A stretch of 42,883 nucleotides of DNA from an uncultured Lachnospiraceae bacterium (GCA_910585255.1 CAJUEI010000006.1:1-42883); one strand, 5' to 3'; counted from the first letter of the stretch, positions 1 through 7,494 are shown. The notes: a model not told the origin generated them from the sequence alone. Made by a program: numbers and translations.

Positions 1-8
1 TTTGGCAT
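1..8 (-). CDS. Start of a gene running off the left edge
   Basis: On the minus strand an ATG at 8-6 begins Met-Pro and leaves the window. A good ribosome binding site (AAGGAAGG, on the minus strand at about 16-24) lies about 8 bases upstream, which is why I call a start. The product cannot be named from two codons. Confidence 0.35.
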
Positions 9-131
9 ATATAACACCTTCCTTTACATTTCTTGAAGTATATCATTTATTTCCTATTTTGTGTTACAACTTTATTATATCATCTCAAATGTTTATGAAA
101 AGATTTTAGGTGAAATGCGGTGAAGATATGG

Positions 132-137
132 TATAAT
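132..137 (+). promoter_or_regulatory. Probable -10 box (TATAAT)
   Basis: A consensus TATAAT stands 44 bases before the start of the phosphoesterase remnant. No convincing -35 box is visible at the usual spacing. Confidence 0.35.
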
Positions 138-180
138 TAGGGTGACTGCCGGAAGGTGGGCATCTGGAAGGGATGATTGT

Positions 181-327
181 ATGATTTACATAACGGGAGA
201 TACCCATGGGGAGTTTGGGCGGATTGAGGATAGATTGGATTATGGGAAGTGGTATTGTGGGCATTATCATACGGAGAAGAAGGTGGGGAGGGTGGAGATA
301 ATGTTTGAGAATTTTGGGGTGGTTTGA
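181..327 (+). pseudogene. Metallophosphoesterase with internal deletion
   Basis: The 48-residue frame opens with ATG after GGAAGGGATG. It begins MIYITGDTHGEFGRI, the usual N-terminus of a calcineurin-like phosphoesterase (metal-binding GDTHG). It then jumps directly to DYGKWYCGHYHTEKK, the C-terminal GHxH metal motif of the same family. Family members run to roughly 230 residues, so the central catalytic part is gone and both ends are fused in frame. The product should be inactive. It could be a stable micro-protein, but decay is simpler. The retained promoter-like TATAAT upstream suggests a once-functional gene. Confidence 0.7.
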
Positions 328-379
328 TAAGAACTGAAACAGCAAAAGAAATTTTTAAGATGGTTTGTGAGGTTATAGT

Positions 380-2026
380 ATGTTGCAAATTATATCAGGT
401 AAATTCTTTAGCAATGATGGTGAAATAAGGCATAATGACTGTCATGGAGTGTTATATTCTAATTTAGAATATTATGGAAACGTTAAATATAAAAATATTG
501 AATTGCATACTGTTGATTGGAAGAGAGGAATGCCTACATATGTATTAAGATTTGATAATAATATAGAAGTGGTTGATTCAACTAAAATATTGGTAAAAGT
601 AGGGGATGATGAAATTATTCGTCAAATGAAATATATTTTGACGTTTAGTCTGAATGGAATATTTGATGAAAATGAAAGTGCTGTTGAAAAAATAATAAGA
701 ACGGATATTTCACAAGGAGATACATCTGAGCACTTTCTGGGTGACATTGTTCGCAATAATAAATTTATTAGCGATGATGAGCTTCAGTTTAGTATTTCTT
801 TTTATAATCAAATGATAGGACTAAGACGGGAAGATTATAAAATTATTATGCAATGTTTAAGTGCATATTATTCAGCAATAAGAGTTTTGTATGAAGATAT
901 TAGTCTTTCATACAGCATATTAGTATATTGCATAGAATCCTTATCATCAAATTATGATAAATATATTCCTACATGGGATGATTATGACTGTGATATAAAG
1001 GAAAAATTAGAAAGAGTTTTGTCTGGATACGATAACGAGTTGTTTGAGAAGGTTAAAACAGTTCTTATAAAGGATAAGCATTTAAAACTTTCAAAACGGT
1101 TTGTTAATTTCGTGTTGTCTAATGTTACGAATAATTTTTTTGAAGCAACAGATAGAAAAGGTATTACTTATGATGAACTAGAAAATGCTTTGCAGAATGC
1201 TTATAGTATTAGATCCAAATATGCTCATGAATTAAAACCGATAATGAAGCAATTACAAATTGGAAGTTTTTCTGACAAATGTGATACGTTTGAATGGGAG
1301 CATGCTATTTTTCTTACATATGGTGGGCTAATAAGGTTAGTCAGACATATTATTATAAATTTTGTTGGAAAATGTGAAAAAGTTGAGAAAGAAGATTATC
1401 CTTGGTATTTAGAATTGCCAGGGATAGTTAATGTAAAGTTATCGCCTACAATTTGGTTGGGTAAAGCGAAAGATAATGACGGAAGTATGGGTATTGCTAA
1501 TCTTGAAGGACTTCTACAATGTATACAATCTGACCCTCAAAATGTACCAAATATGAATGAGTGTGTGGAAAGGTATTTAACTCATTTTAGTGAAATTAAA
1601 AAAAATAATAAAGCGGCCGTTTTAGCGTTATGCTGGATATACATATTGTCAATAAGTAATCTTGACAAAGAGTATAAAGAAAAAATAGTAAGTAAATTGA
1701 AACTGCATTTGGAAATGATATCAGAATGCAACATATACAATATACTTATTTTCGCCATAACACAATTTGATTATTTAGAGATTGACTGGACTGTTGATGA
1801 TATGATAAAAGAGATAAGTAAGTATAATAAATATAAATTTAAAAAGAATCATATTAAATTGCCCGATAAAGTAGAAAACCATATATATATTATGATAGCA
1901 GAAAATGTGCAGACTAATGAGCAAATTTTATATTGGTACAATAAAGCTTATAAAAATTGTGTGAATAATAAGGAACTGCAAGAGACAATAAGCTTAAAAT
2001 TAAAAGAACTAGGTTCTGATAGCTAA
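380..2026 (+). CDS. HEPN-motif protein, possible ApeA-like defence effector
   Basis: The product is 548 residues with no signal peptide or membrane segment. The helical middle part contains an R-x4-H motif at residues 278-283 (RSKYAH), the catalytic signature of HEPN ribonucleases. Helices at about 155-190 and a second block at about 305-330 flank it, as in large Apea-like HEPN proteins. Residues 1-85 look like a beta-rich N-terminal domain. Apea-like HEPN proteins include single-gene abortive-infection systems against phage. I infer the family from the motif and layout, not from a database match. GAGG at 369-372 supports the ATG at 380. The gene is very AT-rich and lies between two broken genes, as expected for acquired defence cargo. 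It could instead be a HEPN RNase with another role. Confidence 0.5.
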   Translation: MLQIISGKFFSNDGEIRHNDCHGVLYSNLEYYGNVKYKNIELHTVDWKRGMPTYVLRFDNNIEVVDSTKILVKVGDDEIIRQMKYILTFSLNGIFDENESAVEKIIRTDISQGDTSEHFLGDIVRNNKFISDDELQFSISFYNQMIGLRREDYKIIMQCLSAYYSAIRVLYEDISLSYSILVYCIESLSSNYDKYIPTWDDYDCDIKEKLERVLSGYDNELFEKVKTVLIKDKHLKLSKRFVNFVLSNVTNNFFEATDRKGITYDELENALQNAYSIRSKYAHELKPIMKQLQIGSFSDKCDTFEWEHAIFLTYGGLIRLVRHIIINFVGKCEKVEKEDYPWYLELPGIVNVKLSPTIWLGKAKDNDGSMGIANLEGLLQCIQSDPQNVPNMNECVERYLTHFSEIKKNNKAAVLALCWIYILSISNLDKEYKEKIVSKLKLHLEMISECNIYNILIFAITQFDYLEIDWTVDDMIKEISKYNKYKFKKNHIKLPDKVENHIYIMIAENVQTNEQILYWYNKAYKNCVNNKELQETISLKLKELGSDS

Positions 2027-2066
2027 TCCAAATGAAATAAAAATTTTTGTCCCATACTTGACATAA

Positions 2067-2813
2067 GCTGATGGAAACGATGGCACGGTGTATCAAACCC
2101 TTCCGTGGAACCATCGAGGATGGCACTGTGGTTCTGGCAGCAGGGGTAGCGGCAATAATACTCATATTGGAGTAGAGATGTGTGAGCCGGCGTGTATCCG
2201 GTACACGGCAGGCTCAAACTTTGCCTGTTCCAACCTGGCAGAAGCACGAGCGGTAGTAAAGAGAACCTATGAAGCGGCGGTGGAGTTGTTCGCATATCTC
2301 TGTAGGAAATACAGCTTGGATCCGCTGGTGAATGGTGTTATTATCAGCCATAAGGAAGGAAGCATCTGGGGAGTCGCCTCTAATCATAGCGATCCGGAAC
2401 ATCTGTGGACGCAATTAGATATGGGTTATACGATGGCTGGATTTCGGGAAGCAGTAACTGCTGCCATAAGTAGTCATATTTTAAATAAGATAGAAGAGGC
2501 TGAAGTACAGGCAGTTGCTGAATGGATTCAGGAACAAGATGGGCATTGGTGGTACCAGCATATAGATGGTGGATGTACGAAAAATGATTGGGAGCAAATT
2601 GAAGGGAAATGGTATCATTTTGATAAGGATGGCTGGATGCAGACTGGGTGGATTAAGGATAAAGGGAAGTGGTATTATTTGAAAGAATCTGGTGAAATGG
2701 CAGCAGGGGAGGTGCTTATTATACATAGTAGAGAATTTGGAACAGAGGTGTATGCTTTCGCTTTGGATGGTCATATGTTGACACAAGGGAGTAGCAGGGG
2801 GGCATTAGTGTGA
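2067..2813 (+). pseudogene. 5'-truncated N-acetylmuramoyl-L-alanine amidase (phage endolysin type)
   Basis: The open frame after the stop at 2064-2066 reads straight into mature enzyme sequence (DGTVYQTLPWNHRGWHCG, then NNTHIGVEMCEP), followed by NHSDPEHLW. These are hallmarks of Amidase_2 endolysins found in Firmicutes phages. Intact relatives have about 50 more N-terminal residues carrying the first zinc-ligand histidine (LHSVG-type motif); that part is absent. The C-terminus (about residues 150-220) has aromatic WYQH / KWYHF / GWIKDKGKWYY repeats of the choline/cell-wall binding type. The only near start, GTG at 2088, has no ribosome binding site. I read it as a prophage remnant that can no longer make a working enzyme. 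Confidence 0.75.
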
Positions 2814-2912
2814 GAACATCTCGTGAAAATTTCTTAATAAGATAGCAAGGCAACAGGAGCACCTATCCTGCTGTCTGTTTATTAAACATTTACAAAATTG
2901 AATCAGTAGCAT

Positions 2913-2943
2913 AAAAAAGGGAACGGAATTTGTCGCCGTTCCC
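2913..2943 (-). terminator. Rho-independent terminator, minus strand
   Basis: The 8-bp stem GGGAACGG/CCGTTCCC (2919-2926 with 2936-2943) is followed on the minus strand by six T. It is placed to end transcription of the minus-strand membrane gene at 3126-3491. Confidence 0.6.
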
Positions 2944-2970
2944 TCTTAAAAGTGTTACTATGATTAACTG

Positions 2971-3003
2971 GTTATAATACTACCTTGACAATAGTATTAT
3001 AAC
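2971..3003. repeat. Perfect 12-bp inverted repeat with 9-base spacer
   Basis: GTTATAATACTA at 2971-2982 is matched exactly by its reverse complement at 2992-3003. The arms contain promoter-like TATAAT/TATTAT and the spacer contains TTGACA (2985-2990). It could be an operator or the remains of a small mobile element. It has no T-run, so it is not a terminator. Confidence 0.55.
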
Positions 3004-3125
3004 ATTGTGGCACCTATTTTGTAAATCAAATTCTGTCTATCTGTGTAAACTGTTTTTAATCTAAAAATTTTTTTCATTTGCCTTATTATTATACATATTA
3101 TTACCATATTCCTCTATCATTTCAT

Positions 3126-3491
3126 TTAAACAGCTAAAAAATAGCTAAGTAATGCTTTTTTTACATTGCTATTTATGTTATCTTTACATTTATCTTGAAG
3201 CCTTTTATCTCCTTTATCTATTCCAAATACATGATAAATCTTCCTATTATCAATATAATGAAAAAATGTATTACAAAGGAAATGTGCCATTTGTCTTGTG
3301 AATGAATACAATATAAAAGTCATAAATAAAAGAAATAGTAAAACAAATAACTGATTTGTTGATATATCAGATAATGTTTTGCTTGGTAAATTAATTATAT
3401 AAAACCCTATAATAAACATTGAAAGCACTAAAATCAAAAGTTTCATAAATCCGTTTAAAAACCAAGCCCATTTACCTTTGTTTTTTCTCAA
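3126..3491 (-). CDS. Small two-helix membrane protein, unknown
   Basis: The product is 121 residues. Hydrophobic segments at about 15-34 and 47-67 are followed by a basic, lysine-rich cytoplasmic tail, so it should sit in the membrane. I do not recognise the family. The only in-frame start is TTG at 3491, without a visible ribosome binding site. The open frame continues upstream for about ten codons to a stop beside the left end of the IS200-like element, so the gene may have lost its true 5' end to that insertion. A matching minus-strand terminator lies at 2913-2943, which supports a formerly real transcription unit. Confidence 0.45.
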   Translation of the reverse strand: MRKNKGKWAWFLNGFMKLLILVLSMFIIGFYIINLPSKTLSDISTNQLFVLLFLLFMTFILYSFTRQMAHFLCNTFFHYIDNRKIYHVFGIDKGDKRLQDKCKDNINSNVKKALLSYFLAV

Positions 3492-3628
3492 ACTTTTTAC
3501 AAATTTATTGTCTGCATAATGGGGTTAAAACCCTCGCCTTCAGGCGAAACCTTTAGGTCAACCCTATCACTTCAAGTCAAATAAAAAGATGAAAAATAAG
3601 ACATACTATAACTTGAGGTGATGAAAAT

Positions 3629-4069
3629 ATGGAACATTATAGAAAATTTGCACATTGCACATATGATATAAAGTAGCACATTGTATGGATAACAAAATAT
3701 CGAAAGCCAGTCATTACAGGAAAAATTGCATTAAGAACAAGAGAACTAATAAGAGGAGTTTGTCAAACAAATGAAGTGGAAATATTAGCGGGATATGTAG
3801 GAAAAGACCATATCCATCTCTTAGTAAGTGTTCCTCCCTATTTGTCTGTGAGCAAACTTGTATAATATATAAAGGGAAATACATCAAGAAAATTACAGAT
3901 GGAATATAAAGAATTAAATAAGCAATTTTGGGGACAACATTTATGTGCAAGAGGATATTTTGTGGCAAGTAGTGGAAATGTGACAGATGAGATTATGGAA
4001 GAATATATAAAAAATCAAGATATAGAAGAGAAAATGAAAGGAGATAACTTTAATGTTGGACAGCTTTAG
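3629..4069 (+). pseudogene. tnpA: IS200-type Y1 transposase tnpA with two in-frame stops
   Basis: Reading from ATG 3629 (GAGGTG at 3615-3620) gives a 146-codon frame typical of TnpA_IS200. The HUH motif is present as HIHLLV, and the likely catalytic tyrosine lies in EEYIKNQ near the C-terminus. The frame is broken by TAG at 3674-3676 (codon 16, where relatives have YDIKYHIVW) and TAA at 3863-3865 (codon 79, a single C-to-T change from CAA in SKLVQYIKG). There are no frameshifts, so inactivation is recent. The element could still move in trans if an active copy exists elsewhere. Confidence 0.85.
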
Positions 4070-4112
4070 GCTGCTTTAGCAGCCAAACAAACCTGCCAGC
4101 TTTAGCTGGTAG
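4069..4112 (+). repeat. Two right-end hairpins of the IS200-like element
   Basis: GGCTGC/GCAGCC (4069-4084) and an 8-bp stem around CCAGC/GCTGG (4093-4112) both have a TTTA loop. The tnpA stop codon touches the first. They are probable TnpA recognition hairpins. Confidence 0.55.
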
Positions 4113-4145
4113 TGGTTCAGTTTAGGAGAAAACGGTAAAAAGTGC

Positions 4146-4174
4146 TTGTAATTTTGGACAGGATATGGTAGAAT
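4146..4174 (+). promoter_or_regulatory. Sigma-A promoter of rpsF operon
   Basis: TTGTAA, 17 bases, TAGAAT. It lies about 75 bases before the rpsF start, just outside the IS right end. Confidence 0.55.
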
Positions 4175-4251
4175 ACTCCATTGTGATATATTTTATTTCC
4201 TTGTTCCTTTTATAGAGAAGGAGCCAGAGACCAAAAGGAGGTGCAGAAAGC

Positions 4252-4539
4252 ATGAATAAGTATGAAGTTGCTGTTGTGATTAGCACAAAGATTGAAGAAG
4301 AAGAGAGAGCCAATACAATTGAAAAGGTAAAGGGCTATATTGCTCGTTTCGGCGGTACTGTAACAAATGTAGATGAATGTGGCAAGAAGAGATTAGCTTA
4401 TGAGATTCAGAAGATGAAGGAAGGCTTTTATTATTTTATTCAATTTGATGCTGACAGTGAATGTCCGGCTAAAATGGAAGCAAATCTTCGTATTATGGAT
4501 AATGTAATCCGGTATTTAGTAGTAAAACAAGAAGTATAA
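4252..4539 (+). CDS. rpsF: 30S ribosomal protein S6
   Basis: The 95-residue product matches the normal S6 length. It shows the family pattern: YEVAVVI at the N-terminus, GGTVTNVDECGKKRLAYEI in the middle, and a C-terminal RYLVVK strand. S6 binds 16S rRNA together with S18 on the platform of the small subunit. AGGAGGTG precedes the ATG. It is first in the rpsF-ssb-rpsR operon, an order widely conserved in Firmicutes. I looked for the CCG-bulge hairpin of the S6:S18-binding leader and did not find it in the roughly 75-base leader. Confidence 0.97.
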   Translation: MNKYEVAVVISTKIEEEERANTIEKVKGYIARFGGTVTNVDECGKKRLAYEIQKMKEGFYYFIQFDADSECPAKMEANLRIMDNVIRYLVVKQEV

Positions 4540-4652
4540 GCGATTTTTAAAAAATTGCATGAAGTAGAATTAAGATAAAAAGAAACTAGATAATATGTCT
4601 GAAATAATAATTGATACCCGCAGGGCGGGAGAATACCCATGGAGGAAACTAT

Positions 4653-5114
4653 ATGAATAAAGTAATCTTAATGGGACGGCTAACAAGAGACCCAGAGATA
4701 AGGATTTCGCAGGGTGAGAATTCCATGACAATTGCAAGATATACACTGGCAGTTGATCGTAGAGGAAGACGTGATAATACAGATAACAGCCAGACCGCAG
4801 ATTTTATTTCCTGTGTTGCTTTTGGGAAAAGCGGTGAGTTTGCAGAAAAATATCTGCATCAGGGAACAAAAATTTGTGTATCTGGACGGATTCAGACAGG
4901 AAGCTATACCAATCGTGACGGACAGAAGGTTTATACAACAGAGGTAATTGTAGACGATCAGGAATTTGCGGAAAGTAAAAATGCATCTGCAGGGGCTGGT
5001 GCGGGAATGGGCGGCTATCAGCCAGATTCCAGACCACAGCCAAACAATGCAGTTGGAGATGGCTTTATGAATATTCCAGATGGAGTAGAGGACGAAGGGC
5101 TTCCATTTAATTAA
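4653..5114 (+). CDS. ssb: Single-stranded DNA-binding protein
   Basis: The 153-residue protein starts MNKVILMGRLTRDPEIR, an OB-fold SSB N-terminus. A Gly-rich, poorly conserved linker at about 105-140 follows, and the C-terminal acidic tip EDEGLPFN is the site that recruits replication and repair proteins. The start is the ATG at 4653, after GGAGG at 4641-4645. A longer frame back to 4611 has no ribosome binding site and adds unconserved residues. It lies between rpsF and rpsR, as usual. It coats ssDNA in replication, recombination and repair. Confidence 0.97.
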   Translation: MNKVILMGRLTRDPEIRISQGENSMTIARYTLAVDRRGRRDNTDNSQTADFISCVAFGKSGEFAEKYLHQGTKICVSGRIQTGSYTNRDGQKVYTTEVIVDDQEFAESKNASAGAGAGMGGYQPDSRPQPNNAVGDGFMNIPDGVEDEGLPFN

Positions 5115-5156
5115 ATTTTAGAGGGATTTATAGGATTCCATAAAGGAGGAATAGAG

Positions 5157-5432
5157 ATGGCATTCAATAAAGCTGAAAAAGGCGATAAGGCGGAAGGTGT
5201 GAGAAGAAGACCGACCGGTATGCGCAGAAGAAAGAAGGTTTGTGTATTCTGCGGGGATAAGAGCAATACGATTGATTATAAAGATACCAATAAATTAAAG
5301 AGATATGTATCGGAGAGAGGAAAAATTCTTCCTAGAAGAATTACCGGAAACTGTGCAAAGCATCAGAGAGCACTTACTGTAGCGATTAAAAGGGCAAGAC
5401 ATATTGCACTGATGCCTTATACATTAGATTAA
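5157..5432 (+). CDS. rpsR: 30S ribosomal protein S18
   Basis: The 91-residue product has the S18 signature: KVCVFCGDKSNTIDYKD, then LKRYVSERGKILPRRITGNCAKHQR, and C-terminal ALMPYTLD. The N-terminal CxxC makes it a zinc-ribbon type S18. AAGGAGG precedes the ATG. It is third in the rpsF operon and partners S6 on 16S rRNA. Its last nine codons and the downstream terminator are duplicated 2 kb away (7361-7494), which is how an integrative element inserted at a gene's 3' end would leave it. Confidence 0.97.
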   Translation: MAFNKAEKGDKAEGVRRRPTGMRRRKKVCVFCGDKSNTIDYKDTNKLKRYVSERGKILPRRITGNCAKHQRALTVAIKRARHIALMPYTLD

Positions 5433-5538
5433 GGCTTGAAAAATCAAGGGGTTCAGACATTAGAAGATAAATTGACTAATATTTGACACAAGTTTTTAAA
5501 AGAAAGACGAATCATTTTGTGGTGGTTCGTCTTTTTTT
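5406..5538 (+). repeat. rpsR 3' tail, copy 1 of a 133-bp direct repeat
   Basis: From the last codons of rpsR through its terminator. The copy at 7361-7494 has the same order with about 90% identity by eye, including the first 32 bases without change. The likely crossover is in that identical part, inside the rpsR coding end. I read the pair as attL/attR-like scars. Confidence 0.75.
5504..5538 (+). terminator. Terminator of the rpsF-ssb-rpsR operon
   Basis: The stem AAGACGAA (5504-5511) / TTCGTCTT (5526-5533) is followed by a run of T to 5538. Confidence 0.85.
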
Positions 5539-5716
5539 AATTAGAAAAAGGGGAGAAGGCTTGTGAAAGATAGAATGATATAGTTTATTTTATTATTTAT
5601 TAGGAAAATGAGTGAGATGCTTATAAAATGAAAAGTAACTTTAATATGGATAAATGGTTCATTTTAATTATGAAAATAAGAAAGGATGATAAATGAATTA
5701 TAGGATTTCTTTCTAA

Positions 5717-5792
5717 CTTTGTACTAACCAATCAGAAAGTTTATTCGAAGTTAGAAGGAATTGTGGAAGGTTTATAAAAAAGAAAAAATGAA
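5717..5792 (+). pseudogene. Tail fragment of a tyrosine integrase
   Basis: A short frame (from the stop at 5714-5716 to TGA at 5790-5792) reads TNQSESLFEVRRNCGRFIKKKK. The same peptide, allowing one frame step, follows the integrase fragment on the minus strand near 13230-13282 (ESLFEIRRNC). The two DNA copies differ mainly at third codon positions, so the stretch was once translated. It therefore marks the C-terminal end of an integrase gene beside the rpsR attachment scar. Nothing of the catalytic domain is visible here. The call rests on the comparison with the 13274 fragment, which does carry catalytic residues. Confidence 0.45.
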
Positions 5793-5800
5793 ACAATGAA

Positions 5801-5845
5801 AAACAGATGTGGAATTTCGGAAAAAGAAGAAAGCATCTGTTTTTT
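5801..5845 (+). terminator. Terminator-like hairpin
   Basis: AAACAGATG (5801-5809) pairs with CATCTGTTT (5834-5842) and runs into T to 5845. The 24-base loop is long. It sits just after the integrase tail fragment and could be its old terminator. Confidence 0.45.
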
Positions 5846-5966
5846 ATGGCAGGATAAATTTACAAAGTTACAAAAGCGTGAAATCCATTTTGAAAATATC
5901 ATTGAAATAGATAATTTTATAAAAGTTTTAGTTTATAAGTTTCTTCTGTTTTTATGAGGTGTGAAT

Positions 5967-5995
5967 TTGCAATTTTTAATGAAATGTGATAAAAT
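5967..5995 (+). promoter_or_regulatory. Sigma-A promoter for the two-gene cassette
   Basis: TTGCAA, exactly 17 bases, TAAAAT, 43 bases before the ATG at 6039. Confidence 0.6.
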
Positions 5996-6038
5996 AATAA
6001 AAAATAGTTAGAAGAACGGAAAAGAAAGGAGGGTTTCT

Positions 6039-6434
6039 ATGTTAACGATAGTGACTTCACCAAAGAGAGTTGGTTATGGTTTTGATACGGATTTTCACTC
6101 TTGGAGAGAGATACTTGAAATGTATCCAAATTGTAGTATTTTATGTACGGATGTAAAAAGAGATTATGAATTACAATATCCACCAGTTGGTTGTCGAGTA
6201 TTCGGTTGGAATAAAGATGATAACTTTTATATTGGAGATGTAGATGGTGAAGGAGATATTGAGAGATTTCATGCATTATTTGATGGGATAGATAATGGTC
6301 ATATTGAAGAAATTAATACAAGGTATCGAACAAAAGAAGAGTTTGTGCATCAATTTGATGGATTTTTTGCATTTGGTGAATATGTAGAACCAGATGATAA
6401 TTTTGAGATTGTAGAGAATAAAGAGAGAAGGTAG
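6039..6434 (+). CDS. Unknown 131-residue acidic protein
   Basis: I do not recognise this protein. It has no signal peptide or membrane segment, many Asp/Glu residues, and several aromatic-rich patches (HSWREILEMYPNC, FGWNKDDNFYIGDVDGEGD, FHALFDGIDNG). The start is firm: AGGAGG lies 7 bases before the ATG. A promoter is at 5967-5995. The next gene begins 18 bases after the stop, so the two form an operon. The pair is enclosed by the duplicated rpsR tails and is therefore probable island cargo. An immunity, toxin-antitoxin or defence role is possible but only by context. Confidence 0.7.
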   Translation: MLTIVTSPKRVGYGFDTDFHSWREILEMYPNCSILCTDVKRDYELQYPPVGCRVFGWNKDDNFYIGDVDGEGDIERFHALFDGIDNGHIEEINTRYRTKEEFVHQFDGFFAFGEYVEPDDNFEIVENKERR

Positions 6435-6452
6435 TATACTGGGAGAGAGTGT

Positions 6453-7070
6453 ATGTTTCATTTTTTATGGAAAACAAATCGAATTGGAGTAAAATTATAT
6501 TCTTCCATTTATTTATATAACAAAAGTACAGATAGAATATTGGATGGCAAGTGTATTATAGATTCTGGTGCTGATAATTTGCATGTCATAACTGATATGA
6601 GGTTTATTAGTCAACTAGATTTTGTAGATTTCGATGAACTGGAATTGCATCCTCCGAAAGAATCTATCGTGAATATTGGTAGACTAAAAAATTGTTTCAT
6701 GAAATCTCGTACACAAGGTTCTGCTGGAAGTCAGGTATCTTATAAAGGTTTTTTAAGAAGTGTGCAAGTTGGTGGAATTGTAATAAAAAATGTCAAATTT
6801 AGTTTTTGTTTAACAAATGAACCTTCTAATATTAAGAATGTATTTTTATTTCCACTTGGATTACTTTATATAAATGATGTTACAATAAAGTCGGATGGTA
6901 TGATTTGCACCATGTTACCAGGTAATTTTGCAGAGTATTCTTATTTAGAAAATTCATTAAAGTTTAGAGATTTTAGTAAATATAGTTTAACGGAGTATAA
7001 GTTTATGGGTGACTGTAAGATACTATCGCATTGTTATCAAAATAATGAGGTAAGTTTCACAGATGAATAA
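6453..7070 (+). CDS. Unknown protein with retropepsin-like DSGA motif
   Basis: The product is 205 residues. At residues 30-46 a hydrophobic strand leads into CIIDSGADNLHV, with D37-S38-G39-A40. This is the active-site pattern (hhD[ST]GA) of single-domain aspartic proteases of the retropepsin/clan AA type, which work as dimers. Further on, FPLGLLYI (about residues 137-144) could be the hydrophobic-Gly element that closes the fold. Whether this is a protease is an inference from the motif and its position. There is no signal peptide. GGGAGAG precedes the ATG. It is probably co-transcribed with the 131-residue gene upstream. The 499 bases after it hold no gene but do hold the second rpsR tail. 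Confidence 0.6.
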   Translation: MFHFLWKTNRIGVKLYSSIYLYNKSTDRILDGKCIIDSGADNLHVITDMRFISQLDFVDFDELELHPPKESIVNIGRLKNCFMKSRTQGSAGSQVSYKGFLRSVQVGGIVIKNVKFSFCLTNEPSNIKNVFLFPLGLLYINDVTIKSDGMICTMLPGNFAEYSYLENSLKFRDFSKYSLTEYKFMGDCKILSHCYQNNEVSFTDE

Positions 7071-7227
7071 GAACGAAATTTTTTGATAGTTCCAGTGTAA
7101 TTGTTACTCCATGTAAAAAAAGAAGATTTTTATTATGTACTTTCAGATAAGAGGAAGCTTATAGGAGAGGAAAATAAAAGAATAGAAAGGAACTTTAGGA
7201 AGAAGAAGGCGGCATTTATTTTAAAAA

Positions 7228-7340
7228 TTTGACACAAGATTTGACACAAATTTTTGTACAAAAGGTGTACAGAACGGTATGGAAATGGTAAGAGAAAGAA
7301 AGGGAAAACATAGGAAATATAAGGAACGGTACTGGAATGG
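7228..7340 (+). other. Short repeats inside the right end of the island
   Basis: Two tandem TTTGACACAA decamers start 12 bases apart (7228-7237, 7240-7249). The same decamer occurs once in each rpsR tail copy (5482-5491, 7437-7446). A separate pair of 17-base imperfect repeats lies at 7272-7288 and 7324-7340 (14/17 identical). Evenly spaced short repeats next to an attachment scar look like integrase arm-binding sites; this is inference. I see no gene in 7071-7569. Confidence 0.35.
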
Positions 7341-7360
7341 TGTGGATGCCTAGAAATTTC

Positions 7361-7494
7361 GCACTGATGCCTTATACATTAGATTAAGGCTTGGAAGAGT
7401 AAGGGTTTCAGACATTAGAAGATAAATTGATTAATATTTGACACAAGTTTTTGAAAGAAAGACGAATCATTTAGCGGTGGTTAGTCTTTCTTTG
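7361..7494 (+). repeat. rpsR 3' tail, copy 2 (displaced)
   Basis: Repeats the last nine rpsR codons, the stop, the spacer and the terminator with about 90% identity, but with no rpsR body upstream. The terminator stem is partly damaged. It is 1955 bp from copy 1 and marks the right edge of the inserted segment. Confidence 0.75.

Larger units (their letters stand above)
3524..4125 (+). mobile_element. IS200/IS605-type insertion sequence (degenerate)
   Basis: About 0.6 kb with a single Y1 transposase frame and subterminal hairpins instead of inverted repeats. The left end has CGCC-TTCA-GGCG near 3536-3547. The right end has two TTTA-loop hairpins (4069-4084 and 4093-4112). This is the classic IS200 layout, in which TnpA recognises single-stranded end hairpins. 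Exact ends cannot be set without an empty-site comparison. It lies between the truncated minus-strand membrane gene and the rpsF promoter. Confidence 0.7.

Noticed and set aside
4175..4251. S6:S18-binding leader motif before rpsF
   Set aside because: The expected hairpin with a CCG bulge is not present in the short leader.
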